NCBI GenBank assembly: GCA_023415335.1
Contig: JAEZLD010000091.1
Location: 1 to 35,037, forward strand
DNA length: 35,037 nt
Direction: 5' to 3'
DNA from: Bacillota bacterium
GTDB lineage: Bacteria; Bacillota; Clostridia; Clostridiales; Caloramatoraceae
Part shown: piece after piece, positions 23,426-31,660 of the stretch
Layout: each line of letters opens with the position of its first letter
Numbering within the stretch: the stretch's first letter is position 1
Notes under the pieces: generated by a model
The model's input: only the letters and a program-made list of their open reading frames with translations
The model's database searches: none
What the model was told of the DNA's origin: nothing
Translations under genes and position numbers: made by a program

Positions 23426-25120
23426 CTAGTATTTCTGGGATATTAGCTCCTCCATTACATCCTCTGAAACTGCCTTAACTGTCTCCTCCTTGAATGGACT
23501 TTCAAGGCTGCCTACCTTAAGCAGTTCAAAGTAGCCCTTGCTGCCGCCGGCACAGCATAATGTATAGTAATCATTCCATGTCTTTGAACGGTCCGTCTTC
23601 ATCCCCCCATAATACTGGAAGGCACAAACCTGGGCCAGGGCATAATCCACATAGTAGAATGGATACAGGAATATATGCTGCTTCTGCATCCAGAAGCCGC
23701 CCTTCTCCAGGAACTCGTTTCCATCGTAATCACGCCAAGGCATGTAAGCTTTTTCAATATCTCTCCACAAAGCATAGCGCTCATCTGCTGTCATTTCAGG
23801 CTTTTCAAAAACCCTGTGCTGGAACTCGTCCACACATACCAGATATGGTATTGCACGGAATGCCTCCGTCAGATGGAGGTAGCGGTATTTGTCTGCATCC
23901 TCAAAGAAGCTCTCCATCCATGGATATGCAAAGTGCTCCATAGTCATAGAGTGTATCTCATCTATTTCACTGGTTGACCATACCATATCCAAAAGCGTCT
24001 GGTGCTTGCTGGCTGTAAAGGACTCAAAGGCGTGTCCTGCCTCATGAGTTAAGACATCAACATCAGCTGAGGTTCCATTGAAGTTGGAGAATATAAAGGG
24101 TGCTTTATACTCTGCAAGAAAGGTGCAGTAGCCTCCCATGCGCTTTCCAGGCTTACTTTCAAGATCATAAAGCTCATGGCCATGCATAAAGTCAAAGAAC
24201 TCCCCTGTTTCCCTGGACATTTCACGATACATTGCATTAGCCTTCTCTACCAGCTCAGCGGTAGTACCCACTGGTGTGGCATTACCCTCAGGGAAAAGCA
24301 GTGCCTCATCATAGTAGTGGAGCTTATCTACTCCTATACGCTTTTTCTGAAGGTCGTATAGCTTCTGGCATGCAGGAGTTATATATTTCTTTACGAAACT
24401 GCGGAATTTCTCCACATCCTCCTTGGTGTAGTCATAGCGGCCCCTCTCAAGGTATATGTAATCAATAAAGCTGTCAAAGCCCAGTTTCCTGGCAATGTCA
24501 ACCCTCAGCTTTACCAGCTGGTCATATATGTCATCCAGCTTTGGCGCCACCTGGCTATACATTTTTGCCCAGGCCTTAAAGGCAAGTCGTCTCTCCTCCC
24601 TGTCTGTAGACTGCATATGCTTAAGAAGGCCATAGAAGTTGCACTTTTCTCCTTGAAAGTCTGTGGAGCACTGTGCCACTGTCTTGGAATACTCCTGGCT
24701 AAGCTGTGCCTCCTGAACCTTTTCCGGTATTATTGCCTCGCTTTCAAGCCTCTGGCCTATCTCCATTTTCTGTATGAAGTATTCACCAAACTCGCTGGCA
24801 AAATCCTTCTTATAAGATGAGTTTAAAAGCAGCTGGTTTGCTTCCTTCTCAAGAGGACCGAACTTAGGCATCTCCTGATTGAAATAATCCATCTCCTCCT
24901 CATAGAACTTGTCTCCTGTATCAACGGTGTTGCGTATGCTGGCAACCGTCTCCATGGTTATTGCATGTTCAATAGAATGGTTGTGCTCAAGAAACAGCCT
25001 TCGTGCTTCCTCATAGCTCTTTGCCTTTTTAAAGGCTTCCATATAAGTGTTAAACCCATTGCGTACAGCCTCCAGGTCTGGCCTTTTGTAATTAATTTCT
25101 GAAAATCTTTCAGTAAACAT
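23426..25120 (-). CDS. M3 family oligoendopeptidase (PepF-like)
   Basis: This is a cytoplasmic zinc metallopeptidase of 564 aa that should cleave short peptides. The zinc site is H359-E360-A-G-H363 in DVLTHEAGHAFESF, followed about 25 residues later by the third-ligand region DEIHSMTMEHFAYPW. The long helical N-terminal domain (1-200) and GFDSFIDYIYLERGRYDY match the M3B oligoendopeptidases of clostridia. No signal peptide. AAAGGAG lies 7-8 nt before the ATG. It is monocistronic, ended by two tandem hairpins, and divergent from the DUF4003 gene. Confidence 0.94.
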   Translation of the reverse strand: MFTERFSEINYKRPDLEAVRNGFNTYMEAFKKAKSYEEARRLFLEHNHSIEHAITMETVASIRNTVDTGDKFYEEEMDYFNQEMPKFGPLEKEANQLLLNSSYKKDFASEFGEYFIQKMEIGQRLESEAIIPEKVQEAQLSQEYSKTVAQCSTDFQGEKCNFYGLLKHMQSTDREERRLAFKAWAKMYSQVAPKLDDIYDQLVKLRVDIARKLGFDSFIDYIYLERGRYDYTKEDVEKFRSFVKKYITPACQKLYDLQKKRIGVDKLHYYDEALLFPEGNATPVGTTAELVEKANAMYREMSRETGEFFDFMHGHELYDLESKPGKRMGGYCTFLAEYKAPFIFSNFNGTSADVDVLTHEAGHAFESFTASKHQTLLDMVWSTSEIDEIHSMTMEHFAYPWMESFFEDADKYRYLHLTEAFRAIPYLVCVDEFQHRVFEKPEMTADERYALWRDIEKAYMPWRDYDGNEFLEKGGFWMQKQHIFLYPFYYVDYALAQVCAFQYYGGMKTDRSKTWNDYYTLCCAGGSKGYFELLKVGSLESPFKEETVKAVSEDVMEELISQKY

Positions 25121-25522
25121 ACTGTTCTCCTTTCTAAAACAAAACCGGGTATTTTTGTATCTTCATTATAACCTATTATGTATCTTTTAAACAGCTAAGC
25201 ATTATACATTTTGCCCTATTACTTATTGTAACCCTCATAACCATTTATGAAATATCTGCTGCCGCCCGTACCTGTAAAGTAAATAATCATATCCTATCCT
25301 CCTGCCTGCATACTTCAATATACTGTTTATTATGACTATAATATGTATCAGTGCTAAATAAGAGATTTTTATGCATATACCTTTACAATAGCTTATAATA
25401 TAGTAGAGTAGTTTGCAGAGAAAGCTTATTCTTCACCTTATGTAAAATATAATACAGTATGATAATGGTATAATAATGCTGTTTATGTTGGAAAGGTATT
25501 TATCATAAAAGGAGAGGTTTAT
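25121..25522. other. 400-bp divergent intergenic region
   Basis: This AT-rich gap separates the peptidase (minus) from the DUF4003 gene (plus). It holds a decayed flavodoxin-like N-terminus (25219-25290) and two TATAAT sequences on the plus strand (25448-25453, 25469-25474), one of which is likely the -10 for the DUF4003 gene; neither has a good -35. I see no other gene or structured RNA. Confidence 0.5.
25219..25290 (-). pseudogene. Flavodoxin-like (EFR1-type) N-terminal remnant, 23 codons
   Basis: With a good GGAGG 7 nt before its ATG, this tiny frame reads MIIYFTGTGGSRYFINGY and stops after 23 residues. Y-F-(T/S)-G-T-G-N-(S/T)-R-Y is the FMN-binding start of EFR1-type flavodoxin/ferredoxin proteins; here the Asn is Gly and the rest of the about 250-aa protein is missing. 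It is most likely a deletion remnant, though a small expressed peptide cannot be excluded. Confidence 0.5.
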
Positions 25523-26524
25523 ATGAATGAAACCTTAAGGAACAAATTGGATTTGTTCGCTGAGAATAAAGAAATAATTGCAAAGGGCTTTAAGTGGGAT
25601 AATTCCTTCCTTTACCCGGCATGCTCACTTATATACACCAACAAAGGGCTGCAGGCTGATGTGGAAAGGTTAAAGCATTGCTGTGATATTATAAAGAGAA
25701 ATACAGGAGCATTCTCTTCCTTTAGGGGAATAGCAAAGCTTGCCTTGGCAACCAACCTGTCTATTGAGGAAAACCCTGACGAAATGTTTGAAAGATACAT
25801 AAAGGCCCATGATTGCCTTAAGGGTCTTTTCGGACTTAGTGTCTCACCATATCTTCCTTTTGCAGCAGCAGTCATGGCAAAGCTATCCTCATCTGATGAA
25901 TACGAATATACTGCCGAGAAAGCAGGGCGAATCTTCAAGCTTATAAAACAGGACCACCCTATCCTCACCTCTGGTGAGGATGCTGCTTATGCCGTACTGT
26001 TTGCCTTAGGTAATGTATGGGGCAATGCTTCAGAGGCTGCAGCTGAGGTAGAGAGGTGTTACCAGAAAATAAAAGCACTGTGCTTTAGCTCCAACTCAAT
26101 ACAATCATTGGCATTTGTATTAGCCTTAAGCCCTGAAAACTCGGATATTAAGTGTTCACGGACCCTTGAGCTTTTTAATGCCTTTAAGGAAAACGGGCAT
26201 AAATACGGTACAGGCTATGAGCTGTCCTCTCTTGGTATACTGGCTACATCTATACGTGAGCTTCAGCCTGTAGTCCATGAAATATGCCAGGCAGATGACT
26301 ATCTGAAAGAGTGGAAGGGCTTCAGCAATTTCAGGTTTGGCGCAAAAATGCGGCTTATGTACGCATCCGTACTGACAGCCTCAGAGTATTCTATGAATGC
26401 CGACGCCTGTCTTACTAATACAGTTAACAGCGTTACCAGCATGGTTATTGCCCAACAGGCAGCCCTTATGAGCGCCGTTGTGGCTTCCTCTGCAGCAGCT
26501 AGTGCAAGCTCATCCTCATCCTGA
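25523..26524 (+). CDS. DUF4003 family protein
   Basis: This is a 333-aa soluble, largely helical protein of the DUF4003 family, which is found across Firmicutes and has no assigned function. Recognisable family-like segments include FRGIAKLALATNLSIEENPDEMF (about 66-90) and GYELSSLGILATSI (about 230-245). It ends in a run of Ala and Ser (SSAAASASSSSS), also typical of the family's C-terminus. AAAGGAGAGG lies 7 nt before the ATG. It lies about 80 nt upstream of the GH25 lysozyme gene in the same direction, without a visible terminator, so co-transcription is possible. No catalytic motif was found. Confidence 0.8.
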   Translation: MNETLRNKLDLFAENKEIIAKGFKWDNSFLYPACSLIYTNKGLQADVERLKHCCDIIKRNTGAFSSFRGIAKLALATNLSIEENPDEMFERYIKAHDCLKGLFGLSVSPYLPFAAAVMAKLSSSDEYEYTAEKAGRIFKLIKQDHPILTSGEDAAYAVLFALGNVWGNASEAAAEVERCYQKIKALCFSSNSIQSLAFVLALSPENSDIKCSRTLELFNAFKENGHKYGTGYELSSLGILATSIRELQPVVHEICQADDYLKEWKGFSNFRFGAKMRLMYASVLTASEYSMNADACLTNTVNSVTSMVIAQQAALMSAVVASSAAASASSSSS

Positions 26525-26605
26525 TTGGGCTTCCTGCCAGTATCATAAAAAAAGTGTACAAGCTATTACATATAAACATTTTAAAGGAGGCTACATTAAT
26601 ACACT

Positions 26606-27973
26606 ATGAAAAAATATGATTTTTCATTTAAGTATAATATATTTAAAAAGCCTGGTTCAAAAAAGGCTATTTTGCTATCATGGATTGCCTGCACAGCAGT
26701 GGCTTCTATAATTACAACCTCGGTCTTCGCTGCTATCTCACATAACAAGGATAAAAAAGACACTCCCTCTCAGGTTGCTGAAAGGAGTACTTTTGAGGCT
26801 GCATTTCCTATGGCAGCATGGAAAACAACCGAACCTACAGCTTGTCCAAGCCGAACTGCAGCCACAGAACCAACTCCTAGTCCCACTCCCGCTCCTGGTC
26901 CCAGCTCTGTTCCTGACTCTGGTGAAGAAAAAGCCACTAGAGAAGCAGCAAAAAAATCCGCTGAAGCAGCTGTTACTCCAAAAACTGGCAGTGTTCTCAC
27001 CTCATCAGAGTATAAATATGATCCCAACAAGGACGGTCAACAAGAAAGTAGAAACGAGAACGTTGATAAATCCTCAGCTGATACAATTGTAGCTATTAAT
27101 ACTGAGTCTGCTCCATCACCTACAGCTACTTCCCCGCAGCAAACGCCATCGCCTACAGCTAATGTTACACCAGACCAAGAACCATCGCCTACGGCCAATG
27201 CTACACCCACAACTCCCTCTACTCCGACCGATACTCCTTCTCCGACACAGCCTGTATATGCAGATGGATGGAACATACTAGATGGAAAACCCTATTACTG
27301 TATAAACAACAGCTTTTTAAAAGGCTGGGCTGATATAGGAGGGTTCCGCTACTACTTTGACCAGAGCTCCGGCATGAAGATGTCAAGGGTTGGAATTGAT
27401 GTTTCGTATTATCAGGGGACCATAGATTGGAATAAGGTTAAAGCAGCCGGAGTTGACTTTGCCATAATAAGGGTAGGAGGTAGGTATTATGGTGGTGGAG
27501 GTCTTTATGCAGATAGCTTCTTTGAAAAAAACATAAAGGGTGCATCTGCTGCAGGAATAGAATGCGGGGTATACTTTTTTTCAGCCGCCATTGACGAGGT
27601 AGAAGGTGCTCAGGAAGCAAACTTTATTCTCAACGCTATAAAAGACTACAACATAACAGGCCCCCTTGTAATTGATATGGAATGCAGGTCCGGGCGAACA
27701 CAGTATCTAAGCAGAAGCCTGCGTACCAACATTACCCTGACTGCCCTTGAGGTTCTTAATAATTCAGGCCATAAAGCTATGCTTTATACCGGCTATAGCT
27801 TCTACAAAAACGACCTTGAGCCTTCACGCTTAACCAGTTACCCACTTTGGATTGCATACTACACCTCTGATTACAACAAGGTTTCAGATGTGCCCTATAG
27901 TATTTGGCAATACACATCTTCTGGCAGTATCTCCGGTATAGACGGAAGGGTGGATTTGAATATCTGGAAATAG
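26606..27973 (+). CDS. Membrane-anchored GH25 lysozyme with Pro/Thr-rich stalk
   Basis: This is an extracytoplasmic muramidase of 455 aa that should cleave the MurNAc-GlcNAc bond of peptidoglycan. A cytoplasmic KKxxx start is followed by one membrane helix (about 20-43), so the protein is anchored with its catalytic part outside. Residues 70-216 form a Pro/Thr/Ser/Ala-rich stalk with imperfect PSPTAN repeats. One glucan/choline-binding-like repeat follows (about 220-258; GWADIGGFRYYFDQSSG). The GH25 barrel covers 261-455, with D265 in GIDVSYYQG and the D357-x-E359 pair in VIDMEC. GGAGG is 15 nt before the ATG, unusually far, and an in-frame stop at 26597 prevents an earlier start; translation may be weak. 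Likely role: wall remodelling or turnover. Confidence 0.9.
   Translation: MKKYDFSFKYNIFKKPGSKKAILLSWIACTAVASIITTSVFAAISHNKDKKDTPSQVAERSTFEAAFPMAAWKTTEPTACPSRTAATEPTPSPTPAPGPSSVPDSGEEKATREAAKKSAEAAVTPKTGSVLTSSEYKYDPNKDGQQESRNENVDKSSADTIVAINTESAPSPTATSPQQTPSPTANVTPDQEPSPTANATPTTPSTPTDTPSPTQPVYADGWNILDGKPYYCINNSFLKGWADIGGFRYYFDQSSGMKMSRVGIDVSYYQGTIDWNKVKAAGVDFAIIRVGGRYYGGGGLYADSFFEKNIKGASAAGIECGVYFFSAAIDEVEGAQEANFILNAIKDYNITGPLVIDMECRSGRTQYLSRSLRTNITLTALEVLNNSGHKAMLYTGYSFYKNDLEPSRLTSYPLWIAYYTSDYNKVSDVPYSIWQYTSSGSISGIDGRVDLNIWK
27106..27240 (+). repeat. Imperfect Pro/Ser/Thr repeats in the lysozyme stalk
   Basis: The stalk has three successive units beginning P-S-P-T-A: PSPTATSPQQT, PSPTANVTPDQE and PSPTANATPTT, then TPSTPTDTPSPTQ. 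The DNA copies diverge at third positions, so this is selected or old repetition rather than a fresh duplication. Confidence 0.75.
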
Positions 27974-28000
27974 TACAAGCTCCATAAAATCAGTAAAAGC

Positions 28001-28025
28001 CCTATGTTTTGACCATAAACATAGG
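28001..28025 (-). terminator. Bidirectional terminator between the lysozyme and tmk
   Basis: CCTATGTTT (28001-28009) pairs with AAACATAGG (28017-28025); an additional G-U pair forms only in the minus-strand RNA, which then runs into TTTT. It serves tmk and possibly the lysozyme gene. Confidence 0.75.
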
Positions 28026-28044
28026 ACTCTTGTTATTTATACAA

Positions 28045-28662
28045 TCATGACAGTTTTTCTCTAATTGTTGCTTCAATCTCACGGGCAATGTCATCTATAT
28101 TCCTGGTTCCGTCTATCTCAATCATCCTGCTGTTCTTTGCCTTAAGCCTGTTATAGCCCTCATGAACCTTCTTATGGAAGGAGATACCCTCTTCCTCCAG
28201 CCTGTCAAGCTTCTTCTGGTTATTTTTTCTGGCAATCCCCACCTCTGCAGGTATGTTTATAAGGAAGGTTATATCAGGTACCAATCCTTCTGTTGCATAG
28301 GAATTTATGGCGCCTACCATTTCCTCCCCTAAGCCCCTGGCATAGCCCTGGTATACTATAGAGGAATCAACGAACCTGTCGGCTATTACCATCCTACCCT
28401 CCTCAAGGGCAGGTATAATCACCTGATGGGTAAGCTGTGCCCTGGAGGCTGCATAAAGCATTGCCTCGCATATTGGGTTCATGCCCTTGTTCTCCGTATC
28501 CAGTATAACGCTTCTTATCTGCTCGCTTATTCTTGTACCCCCTGGTTCCCTTACTAAAAGCACATCATAGCCCTTAGATGAGAGGTATTCCCTAAGTCTT
28601 GTTATCTGAGTACTCTTTCCTGAGCCATCTGGTCCTTCAAATGTTATAAATAAACCCTTCAT
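28045..28662 (-). CDS. tmk: Thymidylate kinase
   Basis: Phosphorylates dTMP to dTDP, essential for DNA synthesis. The 205-aa length is normal. The P-loop GPDGSGKS is at residues 10-17, the DR(F/Y) nucleotide-binding motif appears in ADRFVDSSIVYQGYARGLG, and a lid follows around LDRLEEE. GGAGG lies 7 nt before the ATG. It lies 20 nt after the YaaO-like decarboxylase gene, the same order (yaaO-tmk) as in B. subtilis, so the two are probably co-transcribed. The terminator at 28001-28025 ends the operon. Confidence 0.96.
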   Translation of the reverse strand: MKGLFITFEGPDGSGKSTQITRLREYLSSKGYDVLLVREPGGTRISEQIRSVILDTENKGMNPICEAMLYAASRAQLTHQVIIPALEEGRMVIADRFVDSSIVYQGYARGLGEEMVGAINSYATEGLVPDITFLINIPAEVGIARKNNQKKLDRLEEEGISFHKKVHEGYNRLKAKNSRMIEIDGTRNIDDIAREIEATIREKLS

Positions 28663-28682
28663 ATTATCCTCCGTATATTATG

Positions 28683-30104
28683 TTATTTAACTACACTAAT
28701 GTATTCTCCAGTACTATCCTCAAGCCCGTTTATTGGTATTCCATACTCCAGCTGCTGTTTTATAAAGTCAATTATCTCCCGGGTAATAATCTCCCCCGGC
28801 AGGAGCACCGGTATTCCTGGAGGATAGGGTGCTGCCAGCTCGCAGCTTATTCGCCCTTCAGCCGCCTCCAGCCTTATACCCTCTCTTGGTCTGTAGTAGG
28901 CTTCCCTCATATTCACAGCCTGTATATAATCAGGCCTCTCCTTAGGTACAACAGCTGATTCATTTTGCTTATATGTACTATCCAGTGCCTTAAGAGCATT
29001 ATACAATAAATAATAGCTTTTTTCAGTATCTCCAACGGTTCCTATAAGCACAATATTATTTAAATCAGACATCTCCACCTGTATTCTGTAGCCCCTGCGC
29101 AGAGCCTCCTCCAGCTTCCTTCCTCCCATATGTGAGGAAATAACAAGCTTAGTGATGTCTATGTCATGTACTCCATATTTCCCCATAAAGCCTTTATCTA
29201 GCATTGTAAAGCCCTGAAGGGTTTCCGACTTTTTTCTGAAGTCACGGACGCTGCACAGCAGCTCCTCTAAAAGCTCTTTCCCCCTAGACTGCATTATATA
29301 TCTGGAGGCATCAATAGAGGCCATGAGTATATAAGAAGGGCTTGTGGTCTGGAATACTCTAAGCATAAATGGGATTCCCTTGTTGTCCACACTCTCCGAG
29401 ATGTTAAGCAGAGAGCACTGGGTCATGGCGGGAGTTGATTTATGCAGGCTTATTACAGCTGCATCAGCCCCAAGGCTCAGAGCAGTCCTTGGAACGCTCT
29501 CTGAAAAGCCAAAATGTGCACCGTGAGCCTCATCCACCAGCAGAAGCATGTTATTCTTGTGAGCCAGGTCTGCTATGGACCTTATATCACTGCATATTCC
29601 GTAATAGGATGGATAGGTAATCACTACTGCCTTTGCATCCCTGTTTTCCTTTATGGTTTTTTCTACCTGGGATATGCTTAACCCCCCTGGTATATTAAAG
29701 CCTGGAACCACCTCAGGTGTTATATAAACCGTATCCAGATTTCCCATAAGACACGCCATGTACACAGACCTATGGCAGTTCCTCTGCAGTATTATCTTAT
29801 CGCCTGGCTTTGTGGTTCCCATTATCATGGAGTATATTCCGCAGGTACTTCCATTCACAAGGAAATAGCTTTTATATGCTCCAAAGGCCTTGGCTGCCAG
29901 CTCCTCCCCCTGAAGTATCATATCCTCAGGGCAATGGAGATTGTCCACTCCAGGTACCTCGGTTAAATCTATACTATAAAGATAGCTTCTGATTGTCTCA
30001 AGCTCACTAAAGCTTCTAAGGTTGTTCTTATGTCCGGGCATATGGAAGGAGAGGTTCTTCTCCTGTGCATATTTTATAAGCCCTTCCAGGACAGGCATGT
30101 CCAT
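28683..30104 (-). CDS. Orn/Lys/Arg decarboxylase-type PLP enzyme (YaaO-like)
   Basis: This is a 473-aa fold type I PLP enzyme. The N-terminal FHMPGHKNN (20-28) is typical of the family, and residues 85-88 (NGST) bind the cofactor phosphate. VDEAHGAHFGF holds D191 and H194, and the Schiff-base lysine is K222 in ISLHKSTPAMTQ. The C-terminal domain (about 370-473) with PPGIPVLLPGE matches the decarboxylase C-terminal module. It has about the length of YaaO/SpeA-type arginine or lysine decarboxylases without the long N-terminal wing of the E. coli enzymes. The product (agmatine or cadaverine) cannot be chosen from sequence. GGAGG lies 8 nt before the ATG. It precedes tmk directly and follows the Gin-like gene, which is separated by its own terminator. 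Confidence 0.88.
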   Translation of the reverse strand: MDMPVLEGLIKYAQEKNLSFHMPGHKNNLRSFSELETIRSYLYSIDLTEVPGVDNLHCPEDMILQGEELAAKAFGAYKSYFLVNGSTCGIYSMIMGTTKPGDKIILQRNCHRSVYMACLMGNLDTVYITPEVVPGFNIPGGLSISQVEKTIKENRDAKAVVITYPSYYGICSDIRSIADLAHKNNMLLLVDEAHGAHFGFSESVPRTALSLGADAAVISLHKSTPAMTQCSLLNISESVDNKGIPFMLRVFQTTSPSYILMASIDASRYIMQSRGKELLEELLCSVRDFRKKSETLQGFTMLDKGFMGKYGVHDIDITKLVISSHMGGRKLEEALRRGYRIQVEMSDLNNIVLIGTVGDTEKSYYLLYNALKALDSTYKQNESAVVPKERPDYIQAVNMREAYYRPREGIRLEAAEGRISCELAAPYPPGIPVLLPGEIITREIIDFIKQQLEYGIPINGLEDSTGEYISVVK

Positions 30105-30161
30105 AGCTTTATCCTCCGCCTTTCCTCATTTCTATTAACATTATAGCCTTATGCAAAGCAA

Positions 30162-30191
30162 AAGGGAACCTTGTATTGTTAAGGTTCCCTT
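30162..30191 (-). terminator. Terminator of the Gin-like gene
   Basis: AAGGGAACCTT (30162-30172) pairs perfectly with AAGGTTCCCTT (30181-30191); on the minus strand the stem is followed by TTTGC. It separates the Gin-like gene from the decarboxylase-tmk pair. Confidence 0.85.
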
Positions 30192-30198
30192 CTCACCG

Positions 30199-30372
30199 TC
30201 AGTTTCTAAAGGAAAGTAAAGTATTCTTGAATATTCCCAAATAATAATCATAAATCAGGCTTCCTGTTTCAGTTGCTGCAATGCACTTAAGGCACCTTAG
30301 GCATACTCTATTTCCAAATATGTCTGCTAAGCCCTCAGTATCGTAATCCCTTCCGCAAATATCACACTTCAT
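30199..30372 (-). CDS. Gin (CsfB)-like sigma-factor inhibitor, small zinc-knuckle protein
   Basis: This is a 57-aa protein with two CxxC knuckles, CDIC (residues 3-6) and CLRC (24-27), expected to bind zinc. After the second knuckle, the region IAATETGSLIYDYYLGIFKN lines up with the DPDYxFYxxKLK tail of B. subtilis Gin/CsfB, which inhibits sigma-G (and sigma-E) during sporulation. Gene order supports this: in B. subtilis csfB lies near yaaO and tmk, as here. The start is set by AGGGGG 6 nt before the ATG at 30372; an in-frame ATG at 30387 lacks a site. Confidence is moderate because small zinc knuckles are easily confused, but context and tail agree. Confidence 0.7.
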   Translation of the reverse strand: MKCDICGRDYDTEGLADIFGNRVCLRCLKCIAATETGSLIYDYYLGIFKNTLLSFRN

Positions 30373-30474
30373 TATTATCCCCCTCACTTATATATTCCGT
30401 TACATAGATTGTCTCCATTTTACATCCGTATATTCACATCAATAAAAATTAATACTAATACGGAGGTGATAGCA

Positions 30475-31614
30475 TTGAGTAACGCTATACGTGAGGTTGT
30501 ATGCGGATATGTAGAAAACATAAAACCTAAGCTTGAAAACATAGTATTAGCCCTTTATGGAAGGCCGGAGCCCTCGGGAATGGAGGAAAAATCCAGTCTG
30601 CTTTTAATGAATGTGCTCGAGGAGGAGGGCTTTGAAATAGATTATCCAGTCTGTGAGATTCCCTACTCCTTTAAAGCCTCATATGGCACCTCAGGGCCAA
30701 CGGTAGGCTACGTGTGCGAATACGATGCCATACCCGGCATAGGCCATGGCTGTGGGCACAACCTCAGCTCTGCCATAAACATAGGTGCGGCAATTGGGCT
30801 TAAAAGAGCCATATCAGAAATAGGAGGCCGCATAGTTGTGGTAGGCTGTCCAGCTGAAGAGGACACACCCACTAAAATCAACATGTACAAGGAAGGTGTT
30901 TTTTCAGGACTCTCTGCTTTATTATGCGGCCATGCATGGAGTGATACCCATGAAAGCGGCTCCTCCTATGGAATGAGGGTTATGGATTTTACCTTCCATG
31001 GGAAGCCAGCCCACACCTCCATCAATCCTCAGGAGGGAAACAACCCCCTATACCCCTGTGTGCTTACCTTAAGGCTGTGTGATATAGTAAAAACCAGATA
31101 TTCAAGTGATATTTTTATAAACACTAAGATACATGACACCCCCAGCCCCATCAACCTTATACCTGAGAGCTATAGCTGCTCAATTATGGTGAAGGGAAAG
31201 GATTCTTCTACAATAAACGAGGTAATGGGAAAAGTAATAGATTGTGCAAGGTTCTCAGCTGAAATATATAGCTGTGTGCTTGAGGTCTTTACACAACTTC
31301 CAGAGTATAAGCCATTGAAGACCCATAACAGCTTGTCAAGGATTGCCTGCCATAACCTCAAGGAAAGAGGCCTGCTTGAGATAAATCCACCTGAGGTTTC
31401 TATGGTAAGCTTAGACATTGGTTGTGTAAGCCAGGAGATACCAACAGTTCATCTGTATATAGGAATATGTAGGGATAAGGAGGTTCCATACTATTCAATG
31501 GAATTTTCAGAGTGTACCATTAAAAGATATGCATTAGACATAATGCTAAAGGCTGCCTGTGCCCTTGCGCTGACAGGGGTAGACATAATACAAAAGCCTG
31601 AAATACTGGAATAG
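30475..31614 (+). CDS. M20 family amidohydrolase / peptidase (PM20D2-like), TTG start
   Basis: This is a 379-aa binuclear-zinc aminoacylase-type hydrolase. The metal site is visible: CEYDAIPGIGHGCGHN gives D and the HGCGHN ligands, and GCPAEED gives the Glu pair. The lid/dimerisation domain begins at FHGKPAHTS. These match the AbgB / PM20D2 group that cleaves N-acyl amino acids, p-aminobenzoyl-glutamate or dipeptides. The start matters: an ATG exists at 30409, but a near-perfect GGAGGTGAT is 4 nt upstream of TTG 30475 (8 nt from GGAGG), and the 22 extra residues look non-coding, so I choose TTG. It is single and is followed by an hcp pseudogene. Confidence 0.88.
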   Translation: MSNAIREVVCGYVENIKPKLENIVLALYGRPEPSGMEEKSSLLLMNVLEEEGFEIDYPVCEIPYSFKASYGTSGPTVGYVCEYDAIPGIGHGCGHNLSSAINIGAAIGLKRAISEIGGRIVVVGCPAEEDTPTKINMYKEGVFSGLSALLCGHAWSDTHESGSSYGMRVMDFTFHGKPAHTSINPQEGNNPLYPCVLTLRLCDIVKTRYSSDIFINTKIHDTPSPINLIPESYSCSIMVKGKDSSTINEVMGKVIDCARFSAEIYSCVLEVFTQLPEYKPLKTHNSLSRIACHNLKERGLLEINPPEVSMVSLDIGCVSQEIPTVHLYIGICRDKEVPYYSMEFSECTIKRYALDIMLKAACALALTGVDIIQKPEILE

Positions 31615-31660
31615 CTTCCATAAGCATACATATGTAAATATATTAAGGAAGAATAGCCTT

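Noticed and set aside
27106..27240. Repeated DNA as a CRISPR array
   Set aside because: The repeats are short, imperfect and in frame, encoding the lysozyme stalk; no uniform spacers.
30409..30474. ATG at 30409 as the M20 hydrolase start
   Set aside because: No ribosome binding site precedes it, while GGAGGTGAT sits before TTG 30475.
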